DNA of 64,000 nt from Chryseobacterium phosphatilyticum (GCF_002899825.2 NZ_PPED02000003.1:781542-845541); one strand, 5' to 3'. Positions 36,645-46,003 are shown, numbered from the stretch's first letter. Made by a program: numbers and translations. The notes: generated by a model not told the origin, from the sequence alone.

Positions 36645-37457
36645 TCACATCCCGGGGTTTCGAAAAGCCTTACTGTTTTTCCGCAGATCAGATGGTCTTG
36701 ATTGGGTAAACTCACTAAAAGTATCGCTGAATGCACTGATAGAGCTATAGCCTACATTATCAGCAATTTCATTGATGGCTTTATCTGTATTGAGAAGCAG
36801 TTCAATTGCCTTTATGATCCTTAGTGTTTTTAAATATTGAAGAAAGGAGATATCCATATCAGTTTTAAACAAACGGGACATAGAACGCTCACTGAGTCCA
36901 AATCTGGCACTCACATTGGTTAAGGTGTGCTTTTCTCCGATGTTCCTTTCAAGGTAAGAAACGATTTTCATCATCTGTTTGTTGTGGGTGGCGGGGAGAA
37001 TGATTGGTAAAGGCTGTTGATGAGTTTTAGGAAGAATTTTTTTTAAGGCAATTAAAAATTCAAAATTTTCATCTTCTGTGGTAACGTGCTTTTCATCCCA
37101 TATTTCTGTGTATTTGATCATTTGAATCAGTAATTCCGATGCAGGATAGATCCCCAATCTGCTGTAAAAAGAATTTGAAATATCGTCGTGTGCATAGAAA
37201 TAAAGTGAACGCAGTACGGTTGCAGAGTGGCCTATTTCCAAAATATGTTCCATTCCCTGAGGGATCCAGAAAAAGTGTCTTGCGGGCACTACATACGTAC
37301 GATTGTCTATCGTAATATAGGCTATACCGCCTTCTACATAGCTTAATTGCCCCTTCGTATGTTTATGAAAAGGAATTAATTTTTCTGATTTTTCGTGCAT
37401 GACAAATACACTTTTATCATGCTCATCGATGTGAGGAAGTGCCGCAATTAAACCCAT
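36645..37457 (-). CDS. AraC-family transcriptional regulator (cupin sensor)
   Basis: A 270-residue regulator. The N-terminal cupin shows LIPFHKHTKGQLSYVEGG and VVPARHFFWIPQGMEH, the pattern of small-molecule sensing AraC proteins. The C-terminal double HTH ends with VGYSSISAFSDTFSEFTQSRPSDLRK. I start at ATG 37457; the longer frame would begin with a TTG inside the -7 box (37485-37492). It is divergent from the TolC-HlyD-MFS efflux operon and probably controls it in response to a pump substrate. Confidence 0.9.
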   Translation of the reverse strand: MGLIAALPHIDEHDKSVFVMHEKSEKLIPFHKHTKGQLSYVEGGIAYITIDNRTYVVPARHFFWIPQGMEHILEIGHSATVLRSLYFYAHDDISNSFYSRLGIYPASELLIQMIKYTEIWDEKHVTTEDENFEFLIALKKILPKTHQQPLPIILPATHNKQMMKIVSYLERNIGEKHTLTNVSARFGLSERSMSRLFKTDMDISFLQYLKTLRIIKAIELLLNTDKAINEIADNVGYSSISAFSDTFSEFTQSRPSDLRKNSKAFRNPGM

Positions 37458-37484
37458 AAAAAGATTAGAAATATTACCCGAATG

Positions 37485-37564
37485 CAAATATAATCATTTG
37501 GCCGGAATCATGTAAAACTTGACTATTTTAGGTAAAAATATTTTCTGGATTGACGATACATTTG
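37485..37564. promoter_or_regulatory. Divergent promoter region of the AraC regulator and the efflux operon
   Basis: On the minus strand TATATTTG (37485-37492) fits the -7 box for the AraC gene. On the plus strand TACATTTG (37557-37564) fits the -7 box for the TolC gene at 37590. Neither has a TTG at -33. On the plus side this is what one expects for an activator-dependent promoter under AraC control. Confidence 0.5.
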
Positions 37565-37589
37565 CAGTGCAATAATTTGAAAAATTCAG

Positions 37590-38912
37590 ATGAAAATTTA
37601 TCTCACCGGACTGCTGATGCTGAGCACAACCTATATATTATCAGCTCAGACAGGCGGTCTCCGAAATGATACCATTCGACTCTCCCTAAAAGACGCATGG
37701 CAAAGAGCTGAAGAAAACAGCCGTCATATCAAAATCAAAACATTCAATGCAGACATTGCAGAAGTCGAAGTAAAAGATGCCAAACGGGAAAGACTACCAG
37801 AAATAGGTGTTAAAGGTTCCATAGAAAAAGCTTCCAATATCCCGATTTATGAAAATGGGATTTTTTCTAAACCTTCCCAGCATGAGGTGATTCACACGCT
37901 TTACAGAGCCGGAGCAGATTTTTATCTGAATATTTATGAAGGGAACAAATTAAATCTTAAAATTAAAGAGAATCAGACCCTTGAAAAAATTAAAAATATT
38001 CAGAAAGAGCAATCTGTCTCGGATATTCATTACCGAACGGCAGCATTGTATCTTGAACTGCAGAAAACTTTAATCTTCAGAGACCTCATTAAACAGGACA
38101 TTGCGGATCAGAAAATACAATTAAAAGAAATACAGACTCTCTATAAAAATGGGGTGGTATTAAAAACTGATGTTCTGAGAGTAGAGCTTGAACTTTCCAA
38201 ACGGAAAATGGCATTTATTACTATTGAAAATGATATTCTTATTGCCATGCAGAAGCTAAATATTATTTTAGGAATGCCTGATGATCAGGTTGTTATTCCC
38301 GAAGCTCCCTTTAACGAATGGAACGAAAATACTGCCTACAACGAATATCTGAAACTGGCTTTGGACCACTCTTTTGATTATCATGTTTCTGAGCAGCAGA
38401 CTGAATTGAGCAAAATTAAACTAAGACAAGTTAAAGCGAATGTCAGCCCAAAGATTGGGTTGTACGGAGAGTTTTATTACGCTAATCCACAGATCTTCCT
38501 GTATCCATACAATCCTGATTGGTATTCATTGGGAATTGTGGGGCTGAAAGCCTCATTCTCAATATCCTCTCTTTATCATAATACTCAAAAAGTAAAAGCA
38601 GCAGCTCTGGAATTTGAGAAAGAAGAAGAAATTCATAAAGATACAGAAGATAAAGTGAGACAGCAGGTAAAGGAAGCCTATCTACGATATCAGGAAGCTC
38701 TGGAACAGATCCGGGTAGCGGAAACCAACGTAGCACAGGCAAAAGAAAATGCACGTATTACTAAAAATACCTACTTCAGCCAGACTGCTTTGATTACCGA
38801 TCTGCTGGATGCTGACTTACAGCTTCTTCAGACTAAATTTGAACTGGCAGCAGCAAAAATTATGGCGCAAAACAACTATTATTTACTACAAAACATAACA
38901 GGTACTTTATAA
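37590..38912 (+). CDS. TolC-family outer membrane channel
   Basis: A 440-residue protein with signal peptide (LMLSTTYILSAQ) and the OEP repeat: IRLSLKDAWQRAEENSRH in the first half and a second OEP half near 240 (YNEYLKLALDHSFDY). Long helices near 130-225 and 330-430 form the tunnel. Diverges from the TolC at 15754 in sequence, so this is a separate pump. First gene of the AraC-controlled efflux operon; the HlyD gene starts 4 bp later. Confidence 0.92.
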   Translation: MKIYLTGLLMLSTTYILSAQTGGLRNDTIRLSLKDAWQRAEENSRHIKIKTFNADIAEVEVKDAKRERLPEIGVKGSIEKASNIPIYENGIFSKPSQHEVIHTLYRAGADFYLNIYEGNKLNLKIKENQTLEKIKNIQKEQSVSDIHYRTAALYLELQKTLIFRDLIKQDIADQKIQLKEIQTLYKNGVVLKTDVLRVELELSKRKMAFITIENDILIAMQKLNIILGMPDDQVVIPEAPFNEWNENTAYNEYLKLALDHSFDYHVSEQQTELSKIKLRQVKANVSPKIGLYGEFYYANPQIFLYPYNPDWYSLGIVGLKASFSISSLYHNTQKVKAAALEFEKEEEIHKDTEDKVRQQVKEAYLRYQEALEQIRVAETNVAQAKENARITKNTYFSQTALITDLLDADLQLLQTKFELAAAKIMAQNNYYLLQNITGTL

Positions 38913-38916
38913 AACA

Positions 38917-39981
38917 ATGAAAAAAAAATATACTCCAACCGATCGTTTAATTACTAAAATTACGGGGTGGATTTCACTACTTATCGTGGCAGCGCTTGTT
39001 GTCTGGGGAGGATTTACCCTTAAAAATTATTCCCAATATGAACAAACCAATGATGCTCAGGTTCAGGAATATGTAAATCCTATTATTTCAAGAGCAGGCG
39101 GGTTCATTGTAGCAGTTAAATTCGAAGAGAACCAGGAGGTTAAAAAAGGAGATACTTTATTGGTGGTCGATAACCGTGAATATGTTCTTCAACAAAAACA
39201 AACTCAGGCCGCCCTTCAGAAAGCCCGTGCAGAATTAAAGGTGCTGGAAAGCACAACCAGTACAACAGAAAAACAGGCGGCTTCAGCCCAGGCTCAGGTA
39301 GCAGCAAGTAAAGCAAAAGTCTGGAAACAACAGCTTGATTATAATCGATATGAGAAACTTTACAATGAAGAATCAGCAACAAAACAAAGACTTGAAGATG
39401 TAAAAGCCACCCTGGATGTGAATGAAAGCGATTACAAATCTTCTCAGGATATGTATGCTGCTTCTGTTTCTAAGGTACATGATATTCAGACTGAGAAAAC
39501 AGTTGTTGTGGCAGAAATTGCAAGATTGGAAGCCTTATTGGCCCGTCATAAACTGGATGTAAGTTATACGGCTGTCACGGCTGCATACAATGGAAGAATG
39601 GGAAGGAGAACCGTTGAAGTGGGACAAATGATTGATGCAGGGGAAACCCTGGCTTTTATTGTGAATAATGAAACGGATAAATGGGTGGTTGCCAATTATA
39701 AAGAAACGCAGATCAGGGATATGCATATTGGAGATCATGTGAAAATAGTAGCAGATTCTTACCCGGACAGGGAGTTTCAGGGGACTATTATTTCATTGTC
39801 ACCGGCGACGGGATCAAGCTTTTCTTTACTCCCTCCGGATAATTCCACCGGGAACTACGTGAAAATTGTACAACGTATTCCGGTAAGAATCAAGGTAGAT
39901 GGTAAAAGAAATGAGATCGATATTCTGAAAGTAGGAATGAATGTAAATGTCTATGCGACTAAAAAGCATTTCAATGGCTAG
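38917..39981 (+). CDS. HlyD/EmrA-type membrane fusion protein
   Basis: A 354-residue adaptor. N-terminal helix about 15-33 (ISLLIVAALVVWGGFTL), lipoyl half NPIISRAGGFIVAVKFEENQEVKKGD near 47-74, a coiled-coil hairpin (75-205) and the return lipoyl half TAAYNGRMGRRTVEVGQMID. The pattern YTAVTAAYNGRM and the VGQMIDAGETLAFIV loop are close to EmrA. Its C-terminus overlaps the MFS gene by 8 bp, so the two are translationally coupled. Confidence 0.93.
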   Translation: MKKKYTPTDRLITKITGWISLLIVAALVVWGGFTLKNYSQYEQTNDAQVQEYVNPIISRAGGFIVAVKFEENQEVKKGDTLLVVDNREYVLQQKQTQAALQKARAELKVLESTTSTTEKQAASAQAQVAASKAKVWKQQLDYNRYEKLYNEESATKQRLEDVKATLDVNESDYKSSQDMYAASVSKVHDIQTEKTVVVAEIARLEALLARHKLDVSYTAVTAAYNGRMGRRTVEVGQMIDAGETLAFIVNNETDKWVVANYKETQIRDMHIGDHVKIVADSYPDREFQGTIISLSPATGSSFSLLPPDNSTGNYVKIVQRIPVRIKVDGKRNEIDILKVGMNVNVYATKKHFNG

Positions 39982-41563
39982 ACAAATTCCGATCTTTAAG
40001 CGATGGGCTCCGGAATGGCTGATTAAGATTATCCTTTTTTCTATGACGCTACCAGGGATTATTATCTTTTTTCTGCCGCTGTCCAATATTAATGCTGCTG
40101 CGGGTTATTATGGAAGTGAACCTGCTGATATTCAGTTTGCAGTGGCTCTGTTCTATGCCGGATATGTAGGATTTTATAGTCTTGAGAGAAGATTTTTTAG
40201 CTTTCTGGCAGCTAAGGAGTATTTCCTGATTTTTACAACGCTTCAGATTCTGGCTTGTCTGGTTTGTTATTATACCCGTGATATTTATATCCTTTTTCCG
40301 GTACGTTTTCTACAGGGAATGCTGTTTGCAGGGAATGTAAACCTTTCTCTCACTCTCATGTTTACCAGGGTGAGCAGTGAAAGAGGAAGAGAAATCAGTT
40401 TTTCAGTATTTTTCGGGATCCTGATTTGTGCTTTGCCTTTTAACAATCTGATTACAGCAGATCTTATAGATTCTTATAATTTTAATATTGTATACAAGAC
40501 GGCTATCTTTTCATATTTGCCGGGACTTATTTTCCTGACACTTACGATGAGCAATTACAGACCTCACGCAAGATTTCCTCTGTATAAACTGGATTGGCAA
40601 AGTTTTGTGCTCTACAGTATAATGCTGGTATTGATAGGGTATATCGCGATTTTTGGTCAGGAGTATTATTGGCTGGAAGATATCAGAATTCTTGGAAGTG
40701 TTATAGGAATTATAGGCCTGGGGTTACTCTCAATCTTCCGCCAGAATTCGAATAAAAGACCTTATATTGATTTACGTGTTTTCAGATACCGGAATTTTAA
40801 AGTGGGATTAGTGATTCTTTTTATCATGTACATCTGCCGTTTTGCTTCGGGGATTACCAATAATTATTTAGCAATGGAACTGCATCTGGATCCTTTCCAT
40901 ATTTCATACATCAATATTTTTAATCTTTCCGGACTTGTTTTGGGGGTCATTGTCGCTTGTTGTATGGTATTACAGAAGAAAAAAATACAATATATCTGGG
41001 TGCCCGGTTTTCTGATGCTGCTTGCATTTCATGCCCTGATGTATTATACTTTTGATGTTCAGGCTGATGAATTTAATTATTATATCCCACTATTTATCCA
41101 GGGATTGGGTGTTGGATTAATAATGGTTCCCACTATTATTTTTATTATTTCATCAGTTCCGGTATCTATTGGTCCTTCAGCGGCTGCGACAGCGTTGGCT
41201 ATACGGTACTTTGGTTTTTGTATCAGCATAGCTTTGATTAATTTTTATGAACTTTTTGAAAAAAGCCGTCATTATAATGCCTTTCAGGATCACCTTACAG
41301 CAGTAGATCCGGCTGTGAAAAGTTTTCTTCACCAGCAAACAATAAAGCTGATGGCTAAAGGAATGTCTGAAGGTCATGCTGTAAAAGCAGCTCATCGACT
41401 TTTGGTAGCGAGAATGAATGTACAGGATCATGTACGTTTTGCGATGGATTACTATGAAATGATGGTTTGGCTTCTTTCAGGATCTCTTCTGTTGATCATT
41501 CTTTTTCCATACCTGAACCGTACAGTTCTTTATTTAAGATCCCGCAAATTATCTCCTGCATAA
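39974..41563 (+). CDS. MFS efflux transporter of EmrB (DHA2) type
   Basis: A 529-residue inner-membrane transporter with about 14 predicted helices. The N-terminus (MARQIPIFKRWAPEWLIK) leads into a helix at about 21-40, and the C-terminal pair of helices ends LLSGSLLLIILFPYLNRTV. In front of the last helix is a long hydrophilic loop (about 440-500). Start set at ATG 39974, whose ATGGCTAG overlap with the HlyD stop indicates coupling; an ATG nine codons upstream is less likely. Together with the TolC and HlyD proteins it should make an EmrAB-TolC-like pump driven by the proton gradient. Substrate unknown. Confidence 0.9.
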   Translation: MARQIPIFKRWAPEWLIKIILFSMTLPGIIIFFLPLSNINAAAGYYGSEPADIQFAVALFYAGYVGFYSLERRFFSFLAAKEYFLIFTTLQILACLVCYYTRDIYILFPVRFLQGMLFAGNVNLSLTLMFTRVSSERGREISFSVFFGILICALPFNNLITADLIDSYNFNIVYKTAIFSYLPGLIFLTLTMSNYRPHARFPLYKLDWQSFVLYSIMLVLIGYIAIFGQEYYWLEDIRILGSVIGIIGLGLLSIFRQNSNKRPYIDLRVFRYRNFKVGLVILFIMYICRFASGITNNYLAMELHLDPFHISYINIFNLSGLVLGVIVACCMVLQKKKIQYIWVPGFLMLLAFHALMYYTFDVQADEFNYYIPLFIQGLGVGLIMVPTIIFIISSVPVSIGPSAAATALAIRYFGFCISIALINFYELFEKSRHYNAFQDHLTAVDPAVKSFLHQQTIKLMAKGMSEGHAVKAAHRLLVARMNVQDHVRFAMDYYEMMVWLLSGSLLLIILFPYLNRTVLYLRSRKLSPA

Positions 41564-41648
41564 ATGGCTTTTGAAAGAGCATTATTATCATATCCTGAAT
41601 GAATAAATTGTATAGCTGATTCAGCTTGTTTTTATAGTAGAGTGGTTC

Positions 41649-41681
41649 GAGACTGCCTTTTTAAGACAGTCTCCTTTTTTT
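41649..41681 (+). terminator. Terminator of the EmrAB-like operon
   Basis: The stem GAGACTG / CAGTCTC (41649-41655 and 41667-41673), partly extended inside the loop, is followed by T7. Confidence 0.8.
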
Positions 41682-41744
41682 ATCATTTTTTCTAATGTAT
41701 TCCCAGTTTTTGAATCGGTGGCCGAAATAGTCTCTTTTTTGTCA

Positions 41745-41775
41745 TTGCAGACAAATTGCTTTCTCAGTACATTTG
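41745..41775 (+). promoter_or_regulatory. Promoter of the GlxA-type regulator gene
   Basis: TTG (41745-41747), a 20-nt spacer and TACATTTG (41768-41775) fit the flavobacterial consensus exactly. The implied transcription start near 41782 rules out an upstream TTG start at 41756 and supports the ATG at 41795. The -7 box lies in a small palindrome, GTACATTTGTAC. Confidence 0.72.
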
Positions 41776-41794
41776 TACCTATACAGATCGAGTT

Positions 41795-42790
41795 ATGAAG
41801 ACCATTGAAAAGAATGTAGGGAAGAAAAATATTGTACTTCTGGTACTGCCTCAGGTACAATTACTGGATATAGCCGGGCCATGCGATGTATTTACTTCGG
41901 CTACCCGTTTTCTCGCCAATGATCAGGCCGGATATAATGTTTTTATTGTATCAGGAACCTCAGATAAAATACTGTATTCAAGTTCAGGGATGTCCTTACC
42001 ATGCAGTCATACTATTTATGATATTGATTTTCCTATCGATACTTTGCTGGTAGGGGGAACGGAACCAGGTGTACTGCATGAAATAAATTCTGATCTGTAT
42101 ACTTATCTCCGGCATATTGTGAAAGAAACAAGACGTATCGGATCTGTATGTATCGGAGCTTTTGCACTGGCCAAAGCTGGTCTTCTGAAAGGGAAGCAGG
42201 TTACTACCCATTGGAAGTATGCAGATCTTCTGCAGAAATCTTACCCTGAACTGGAAGTCAATATCAACCCGTTTTTTATTAAGGATCAAAAAATATATAC
42301 TTCAGGAGGGGTTTCTTCCGGAATAGATCTGGCGCTGGCCCTGGTAGAAGAGGATTTTGGAACGTTTCTGGCCTCAGAAATTGCCCGTCATCTGGTTTTA
42401 CATTTGAAGAGACCCGGATTGCAGTCCCAGTACGGAAATGCACTTCCGGATTATGATATGATGAGTTCCTTTACAAAAGAAATCAGAGATCTGCTTAAAG
42501 ATAAACTAGGGCAGGCAATCAGTGTTGAATATATGGCAGACTCGATGCATATGAGTGTTCGCAACTTCTCCAGAGTGTTTGTCAGAGAATCAGGAATGAC
42601 GCCCGGAAAATTTCTTGAAAAAATGCGTTTGGATCAGGCGAAAAACCTTCTCGAATATACTGATATGGGAATTGAGATGATCGCAGGTAAATGCGGTTTG
42701 GGAAGTGTCGTTTCTCTTCGTCGTTTATTTTTGAAACATCTTTCTGTTTCCCCGGCACAATATCGAAAAACCTTTAAGAGAGCAGATTAG
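41795..42790 (+). CDS. GlxA-family regulator: DJ-1/PfpI domain plus AraC HTH
   Basis: A 331-residue fusion. The N-terminal DJ-1/PfpI domain has QLLDIAGPCDVF and the nucleophile-elbow Cys119 (GSVCIGAFALA). The C-terminal AraC HTH domain covers about 235-331 (VEYMADSMHMSVRNFSRVF, QYRKTF). Proteins of this type regulate genes in response to small metabolites or stress. The next gene downstream is a stand-alone DJ-1/PfpI protein that I infer is its target, because an inverted repeat separates them. Start chosen from the promoter at 41745-41775. Confidence 0.9.
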   Translation: MKTIEKNVGKKNIVLLVLPQVQLLDIAGPCDVFTSATRFLANDQAGYNVFIVSGTSDKILYSSSGMSLPCSHTIYDIDFPIDTLLVGGTEPGVLHEINSDLYTYLRHIVKETRRIGSVCIGAFALAKAGLLKGKQVTTHWKYADLLQKSYPELEVNINPFFIKDQKIYTSGGVSSGIDLALALVEEDFGTFLASEIARHLVLHLKRPGLQSQYGNALPDYDMMSSFTKEIRDLLKDKLGQAISVEYMADSMHMSVRNFSRVFVRESGMTPGKFLEKMRLDQAKNLLEYTDMGIEMIAGKCGLGSVVSLRRLFLKHLSVSPAQYRKTFKRAD

Positions 42791-42820
42791 TATTTTCTTC
42801 TTTTAAATAACACCATTGTG

Positions 42821-42841
42821 TTGATAATCACTCATTATCAA
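42821..42841. promoter_or_regulatory. Inverted repeat between the GlxA regulator and DJ-1 gene
   Basis: TTGATAAT / ATTATCAA (8-bp arms, spacer CACTC) lies 31 bp after the regulator stop and 59 bp before the DJ-1/PfpI start. It has no T-run, so an operator for the neighbouring regulator is more likely than a terminator, though neither is proven. Confidence 0.4.
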
Positions 42842-42900
42842 TGGGGGAAAGTCTGTCCTTTTATCAAACAATAATTTTAAATAATAATACAATTTACATT

Positions 42901-43521
42901 ATGAAACACCTGGAAAATGGAAAACCAATGAATGTCGCTTTTTTAGTATATAATCAGGTAGAAGTCCTTGACCTGAACGGTCCCCTTGATGTCTTTGTAA
43001 AGGCAAATGTACTGTATCCGGGTAGTTATAACTGCTACACCGTAGGAATAACCCTGGATCCTGTCTGCACAGAAGCCAATACTATGGCGATCGTTCCTAC
43101 TTATGACATAGAATCATCTCCAAGACCGGATATGATTGTTATTCCGGGTGCCAACCCTGACCAGGTGATGCACTATCTGCACGACGATGATTTTCAGAAT
43201 ACTGTATTAAAGTGGGTGAAAGACCATGCTAACAATGGAACGGTTATTTTCACGGTATGCACAGGGAGCATGCTGCTTTCGGAAACAGGAATTCTTGACA
43301 ATTACGATATTACAACTCACAGCATGCTATTAGATGCTCTTGAGAAGAATAATCCTAAAAGTAAGATTCAAAGGGAGGTAAGGTATGTTGATCAGGAAAA
43401 ATTGATTACTACAGCGGGAATTACTGCCGGAATAGATGCTGCGCTTTATTTAATTGGCAAGTATCAGGGGCAGCAAGCAGTAGATAGAATCGTGGAGCTT
43501 TTTGAGTATCAGCAGAAGTAG
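42901..43521 (+). CDS. DJ-1/PfpI-family protein
   Basis: A 206-residue class I glutamine-amidotransferase-like protein. The elbow Cys120 sits in FTVCTGSMLLSE; VEVLDLNGPLDVF and MIVIPGANPD are family signatures. Its closest functional relatives are isonitrile hydratases and similar GATase1-like enzymes. Start set at ATG 42901; a 20-codon extension upstream starts inside the inverted repeat and is unlikely. It follows a regulator that carries the same domain, so both may bind the same kind of ligand. Confidence 0.9.
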   Translation: MKHLENGKPMNVAFLVYNQVEVLDLNGPLDVFVKANVLYPGSYNCYTVGITLDPVCTEANTMAIVPTYDIESSPRPDMIVIPGANPDQVMHYLHDDDFQNTVLKWVKDHANNGTVIFTVCTGSMLLSETGILDNYDITTHSMLLDALEKNNPKSKIQREVRYVDQEKLITTAGITAGIDAALYLIGKYQGQQAVDRIVELFEYQQK

Positions 43522-43560
43522 AAGAGTATAAAGATGAAGATTTGCTGATTTATAGAAGAG

Positions 43561-43587
43561 GTTTCGGCGGCTGAAAGCCGCCGAAAC
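43561..43587. terminator. Convergent terminator
   Basis: A perfect 12-bp stem GTTTCGGCGGCT / AGCCGCCGAAAC with loop GAA. It lies between the converging DJ-1 gene and S66 peptidase gene. Confidence 0.85.
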
Positions 43588-43597
43588 TAACTTTTTA

Positions 43598-44632
43598 TCA
43601 AGCTACACCACTTTCAAGAATAGAAAACGTTTGATCTATACAATTGATTTCGGCTAATCTACCGTAAGGCAATGTAAAAGTTGGGCAGGTATGGCCAAAA
43701 TCCATGCGGGTTACAACAGGCAGATCATATAAGCCTTCTTCATCCAGAACTTTCAGAATTTCAGTTTCATATTCTTCTGTGAATAGATTGTCGTATGGTC
43801 TGCCAAAAATGATCCCTTTAGCATTTTCGAGAATTCCCATCGCTGCATAATTTCTTAACCACCATCTTACATATTCAGGTTTGGGTTTATCTTCTGAAGT
43901 TTCAAAAAACAAAATGCTGTCTTTCCAGATTTCAGAAGCAGGCCAGTAATCGGTTCCTTTAAGCATTTCCAAAACTTCCATACAACCACCAATCAATGGT
44001 CCCTGAACAATAGAATTTCCTCTGATAAATTGCCATTCTGAAGGCGGGGTTAATTTTCTTTTCACATCCTGTAAAGAAACATCAAACCAATCTAGAAACT
44101 CTGTTGTCCACCCTTCTTTATGAGGATATACTGGTCCTACTACCGATGATGAAAATAAAGTTCTTTTAATGTCAGATACCTGATAATCATGCATAGCAGC
44201 ATTTTCTGCAAAGCCCACCAATAGGGATGTCCCATAAAAAGAGCTTAATCCGGCTTTTAAACAGATGAAATGAGTAATTGTACTGTCTGAAAATCCAAGA
44301 AATATTTTAGGGTTGTTTTTAATGATATTAAGGTCAATATATTTTAGTATACGGATGCTGTCATCACCTCCAATATTTGAAATTATAGCTTTAACGGATG
44401 GATCGGCAAATGCTTCCATAAGATCGTTGGCTCTGGCCTCAGGGTTGTTATAAATCCATTGAGCGGATTTCAAAGCATGTCTGGTTTCTGTAACTTCCAG
44501 GTTGAAAATTTCCTTCAGTCTTTGTTTGCCTTTTAAATACCTGTGTGGCAAATCACCGGCACCGCCCCATGACATGGATATCGTAGCAACTTTATCACCC
44601 GCTGATAAACCTTTTGGAGTAATTAATTTCAT
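43598..44632 (-). CDS. LD-carboxypeptidase / MccF-type S66 peptidase
   Basis: A 344-residue cytoplasmic hydrolase. The nucleophile Ser115 is in GFSDST and the second-half catalytic block is LFFETSEDKP with DFGHTCPTF supplying the Glu and His. S66 enzymes cut L,D-peptide bonds in murein recycling (LdcA) or cleave microcin C7-type peptide-nucleotide bonds (MccF). The sequence has no signal peptide, which fits either. Sequence alone does not decide which subfamily; the monocistronic context and lack of a murein operon slightly favour an immunity or detoxification role. Confidence 0.88.
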   Translation of the reverse strand: MKLITPKGLSAGDKVATISMSWGGAGDLPHRYLKGKQRLKEIFNLEVTETRHALKSAQWIYNNPEARANDLMEAFADPSVKAIISNIGGDDSIRILKYIDLNIIKNNPKIFLGFSDSTITHFICLKAGLSSFYGTSLLVGFAENAAMHDYQVSDIKRTLFSSSVVGPVYPHKEGWTTEFLDWFDVSLQDVKRKLTPPSEWQFIRGNSIVQGPLIGGCMEVLEMLKGTDYWPASEIWKDSILFFETSEDKPKPEYVRWWLRNYAAMGILENAKGIIFGRPYDNLFTEEYETEILKVLDEEGLYDLPVVTRMDFGHTCPTFTLPYGRLAEINCIDQTFSILESGVA

Positions 44633-44789
44633 AAATATTTAAATGTTTAAAACTGGAAACAATTATTTGTAATGATCTAACCATTGAAAATTAAACCTGT
44701 AGTTAGCTTTTCCGCCATTTCCTTCCAAAAGTAGGGCAACTTTAATAAAAATGCAAGAGAATGAGGAGAAGTTTCAAATGATTAGTTTT

Positions 44790-45293
44790 TTATAAGCGAG
44801 AATTGAATATTTTAATACAAAGAGGAATAAAGCCCATTGAAATTGCAATATAGATTGCTACCCGGATATAATTAAGGTTTCTCCAAAGTGATATTCTGGC
44901 TGCTATTTCTTGTGAAATGGAAGATGTTGCGGCTAAATTCTGGAACTGTATAATGTTAGGGGCAAAAAATGTCAACGTCCAGACTCTGACAGCTGCATGA
45001 AGGAGAAATAAACCCAATAACCAGTTTCTTACCGGATCAATTTTCCAGCAGAAAATAATCGCGAGGATAAAAGCTATCTCATGCAATGAATGAAGAATAA
45101 TCCAAAAAAACTTAAGACTCGCCCCTTTTCCATCCTGAAGAAGTTTAAATGTATCGGGTGGGGAAGAAGTCCATTTGGGCACGAATATCAGAGTCTCAAA
45201 GATCTGCGCACCATTCATAAGAAAATACAGCAGTGTTGTAATACAAAGCCATATTTCTGCACGGGTTATATAAGTGGCTGTTAAACTTTCCAT
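44790..45293 (-). CDS. Four-helix membrane protein of unknown function
   Basis: A 167-residue inner-membrane protein. Predicted helices: about 14-34 (IWLCITTLLYFLMNGAQIF), about 60-82 (FWIILHSLHEIAFILAIIF), about 90-110 and about 135-155 (IRVAIYIAISMGFIPLCI). I do not recognise a family. It follows the MarR-type gene by 14 bp, so the two are co-transcribed and the regulator presumably controls it. A small-molecule transporter or stress sensor is a guess from this context. Confidence 0.72.
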   Translation of the reverse strand: MESLTATYITRAEIWLCITTLLYFLMNGAQIFETLIFVPKWTSSPPDTFKLLQDGKGASLKFFWIILHSLHEIAFILAIIFCWKIDPVRNWLLGLFLLHAAVRVWTLTFFAPNIIQFQNLAATSSISQEIAARISLWRNLNYIRVAIYIAISMGFIPLCIKIFNSRL

Positions 45294-45307
45294 GGTTTTC
45301 TATTGGT

Positions 45308-45763
45308 TTATCGGTTGTTTAAATGATCTGCAGTTTCTTTCATAAGGAGAGTAGCTTCCCTGAAATAGCGTTCAATGGTTTCTATTTCTTTTTTAGAAAA
45401 AGTAGAGATGAGAGCCATTGTTTTTTGCTGTAATTCATCAAAGAGGGGACTCAGCAATTGCATACTGTTTTCAATGTTTGGGAGGATGATTACTTTTCTT
45501 CGGTCTTCCTGAATAAACTGTCTTTTAAGAAGACCTTTCTTCTCCAAACGGTCTATCAATCCAGTTACAGCACCGGTAGTAAGGCCTGTCAATTTGGAGA
45601 TCTCACCTGCTGTTATAGACTCATGCTGCAGAATAAGTCCCAGATATTTATGATCAGCGCTCGAAAGTCCTGCTTTTCTGGCAATAGCTTCATGCATGAA
45701 AATTGAAGCGTCAGAATAGGCTCTGCTGGCTTCACGAAAATGGTGTACTGTATCTTTTGGCAT
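45308..45763 (-). CDS. MarR-family transcriptional regulator
   Basis: A 151-residue winged-helix regulator. The HTH and wing are GEISKLTGLTTGAVTGLIDRL then KKGLLKRQFIQEDRRKVIIL. The N- and C-terminal helices form the dimer. A perfect palindrome just upstream of its start is very likely its own operator. It leads an operon with the membrane protein gene downstream. The inducer is unknown. Confidence 0.92.
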   Translation of the reverse strand: MPKDTVHHFREASRAYSDASIFMHEAIARKAGLSSADHKYLGLILQHESITAGEISKLTGLTTGAVTGLIDRLEKKGLLKRQFIQEDRRKVIILPNIENSMQLLSPLFDELQQKTMALISTFSKKEIETIERYFREATLLMKETADHLNNR

Positions 45764-45783
45764 TATTTTATTTATTAACTAAT

Positions 45784-45802
45784 TATCTTAGTTGCTAAGA
45801 TA
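45784..45802. promoter_or_regulatory. MarR operator
   Basis: A perfect palindrome, TATCTTAG-TTG-CTAAGATA, 20 bp upstream of the MarR start codon. Eight-bp arms with a 3-nt centre are the classical MarR site layout. Confidence 0.72.
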
Positions 45803-45973
45803 TATATTATTTCTGACTTGGCAAATTAATTTTTTAGGCTAAAAAGGTATTTAATTCTACAGTTCCCATTGTTTCTATGTTTTTTATTAAAAAAAATAAA
45901 AAGTGTAATTGATTTATAAACAAGTGTTTGACTTTTTTGATGTAAATTTTATGATAAAAAAGCCCTGGAAAAT

Positions 45974-46003
45974 TTGGATTTAATGAGTGTTTTACTATCT
46001 TTG
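45974..46003 (+). promoter_or_regulatory. Promoter of tRNA-Lys copy 1
   Basis: TTG (45974-45976), a 19-nt spacer and TATCTTTG (45996-46003) match the flavobacterial consensus. Confidence 0.8.

Noticed and set aside
41756..41794. TTG start of the GlxA-type regulator
   Set aside because: Lies upstream of the transcription start implied by the consensus promoter at 41745-41775.
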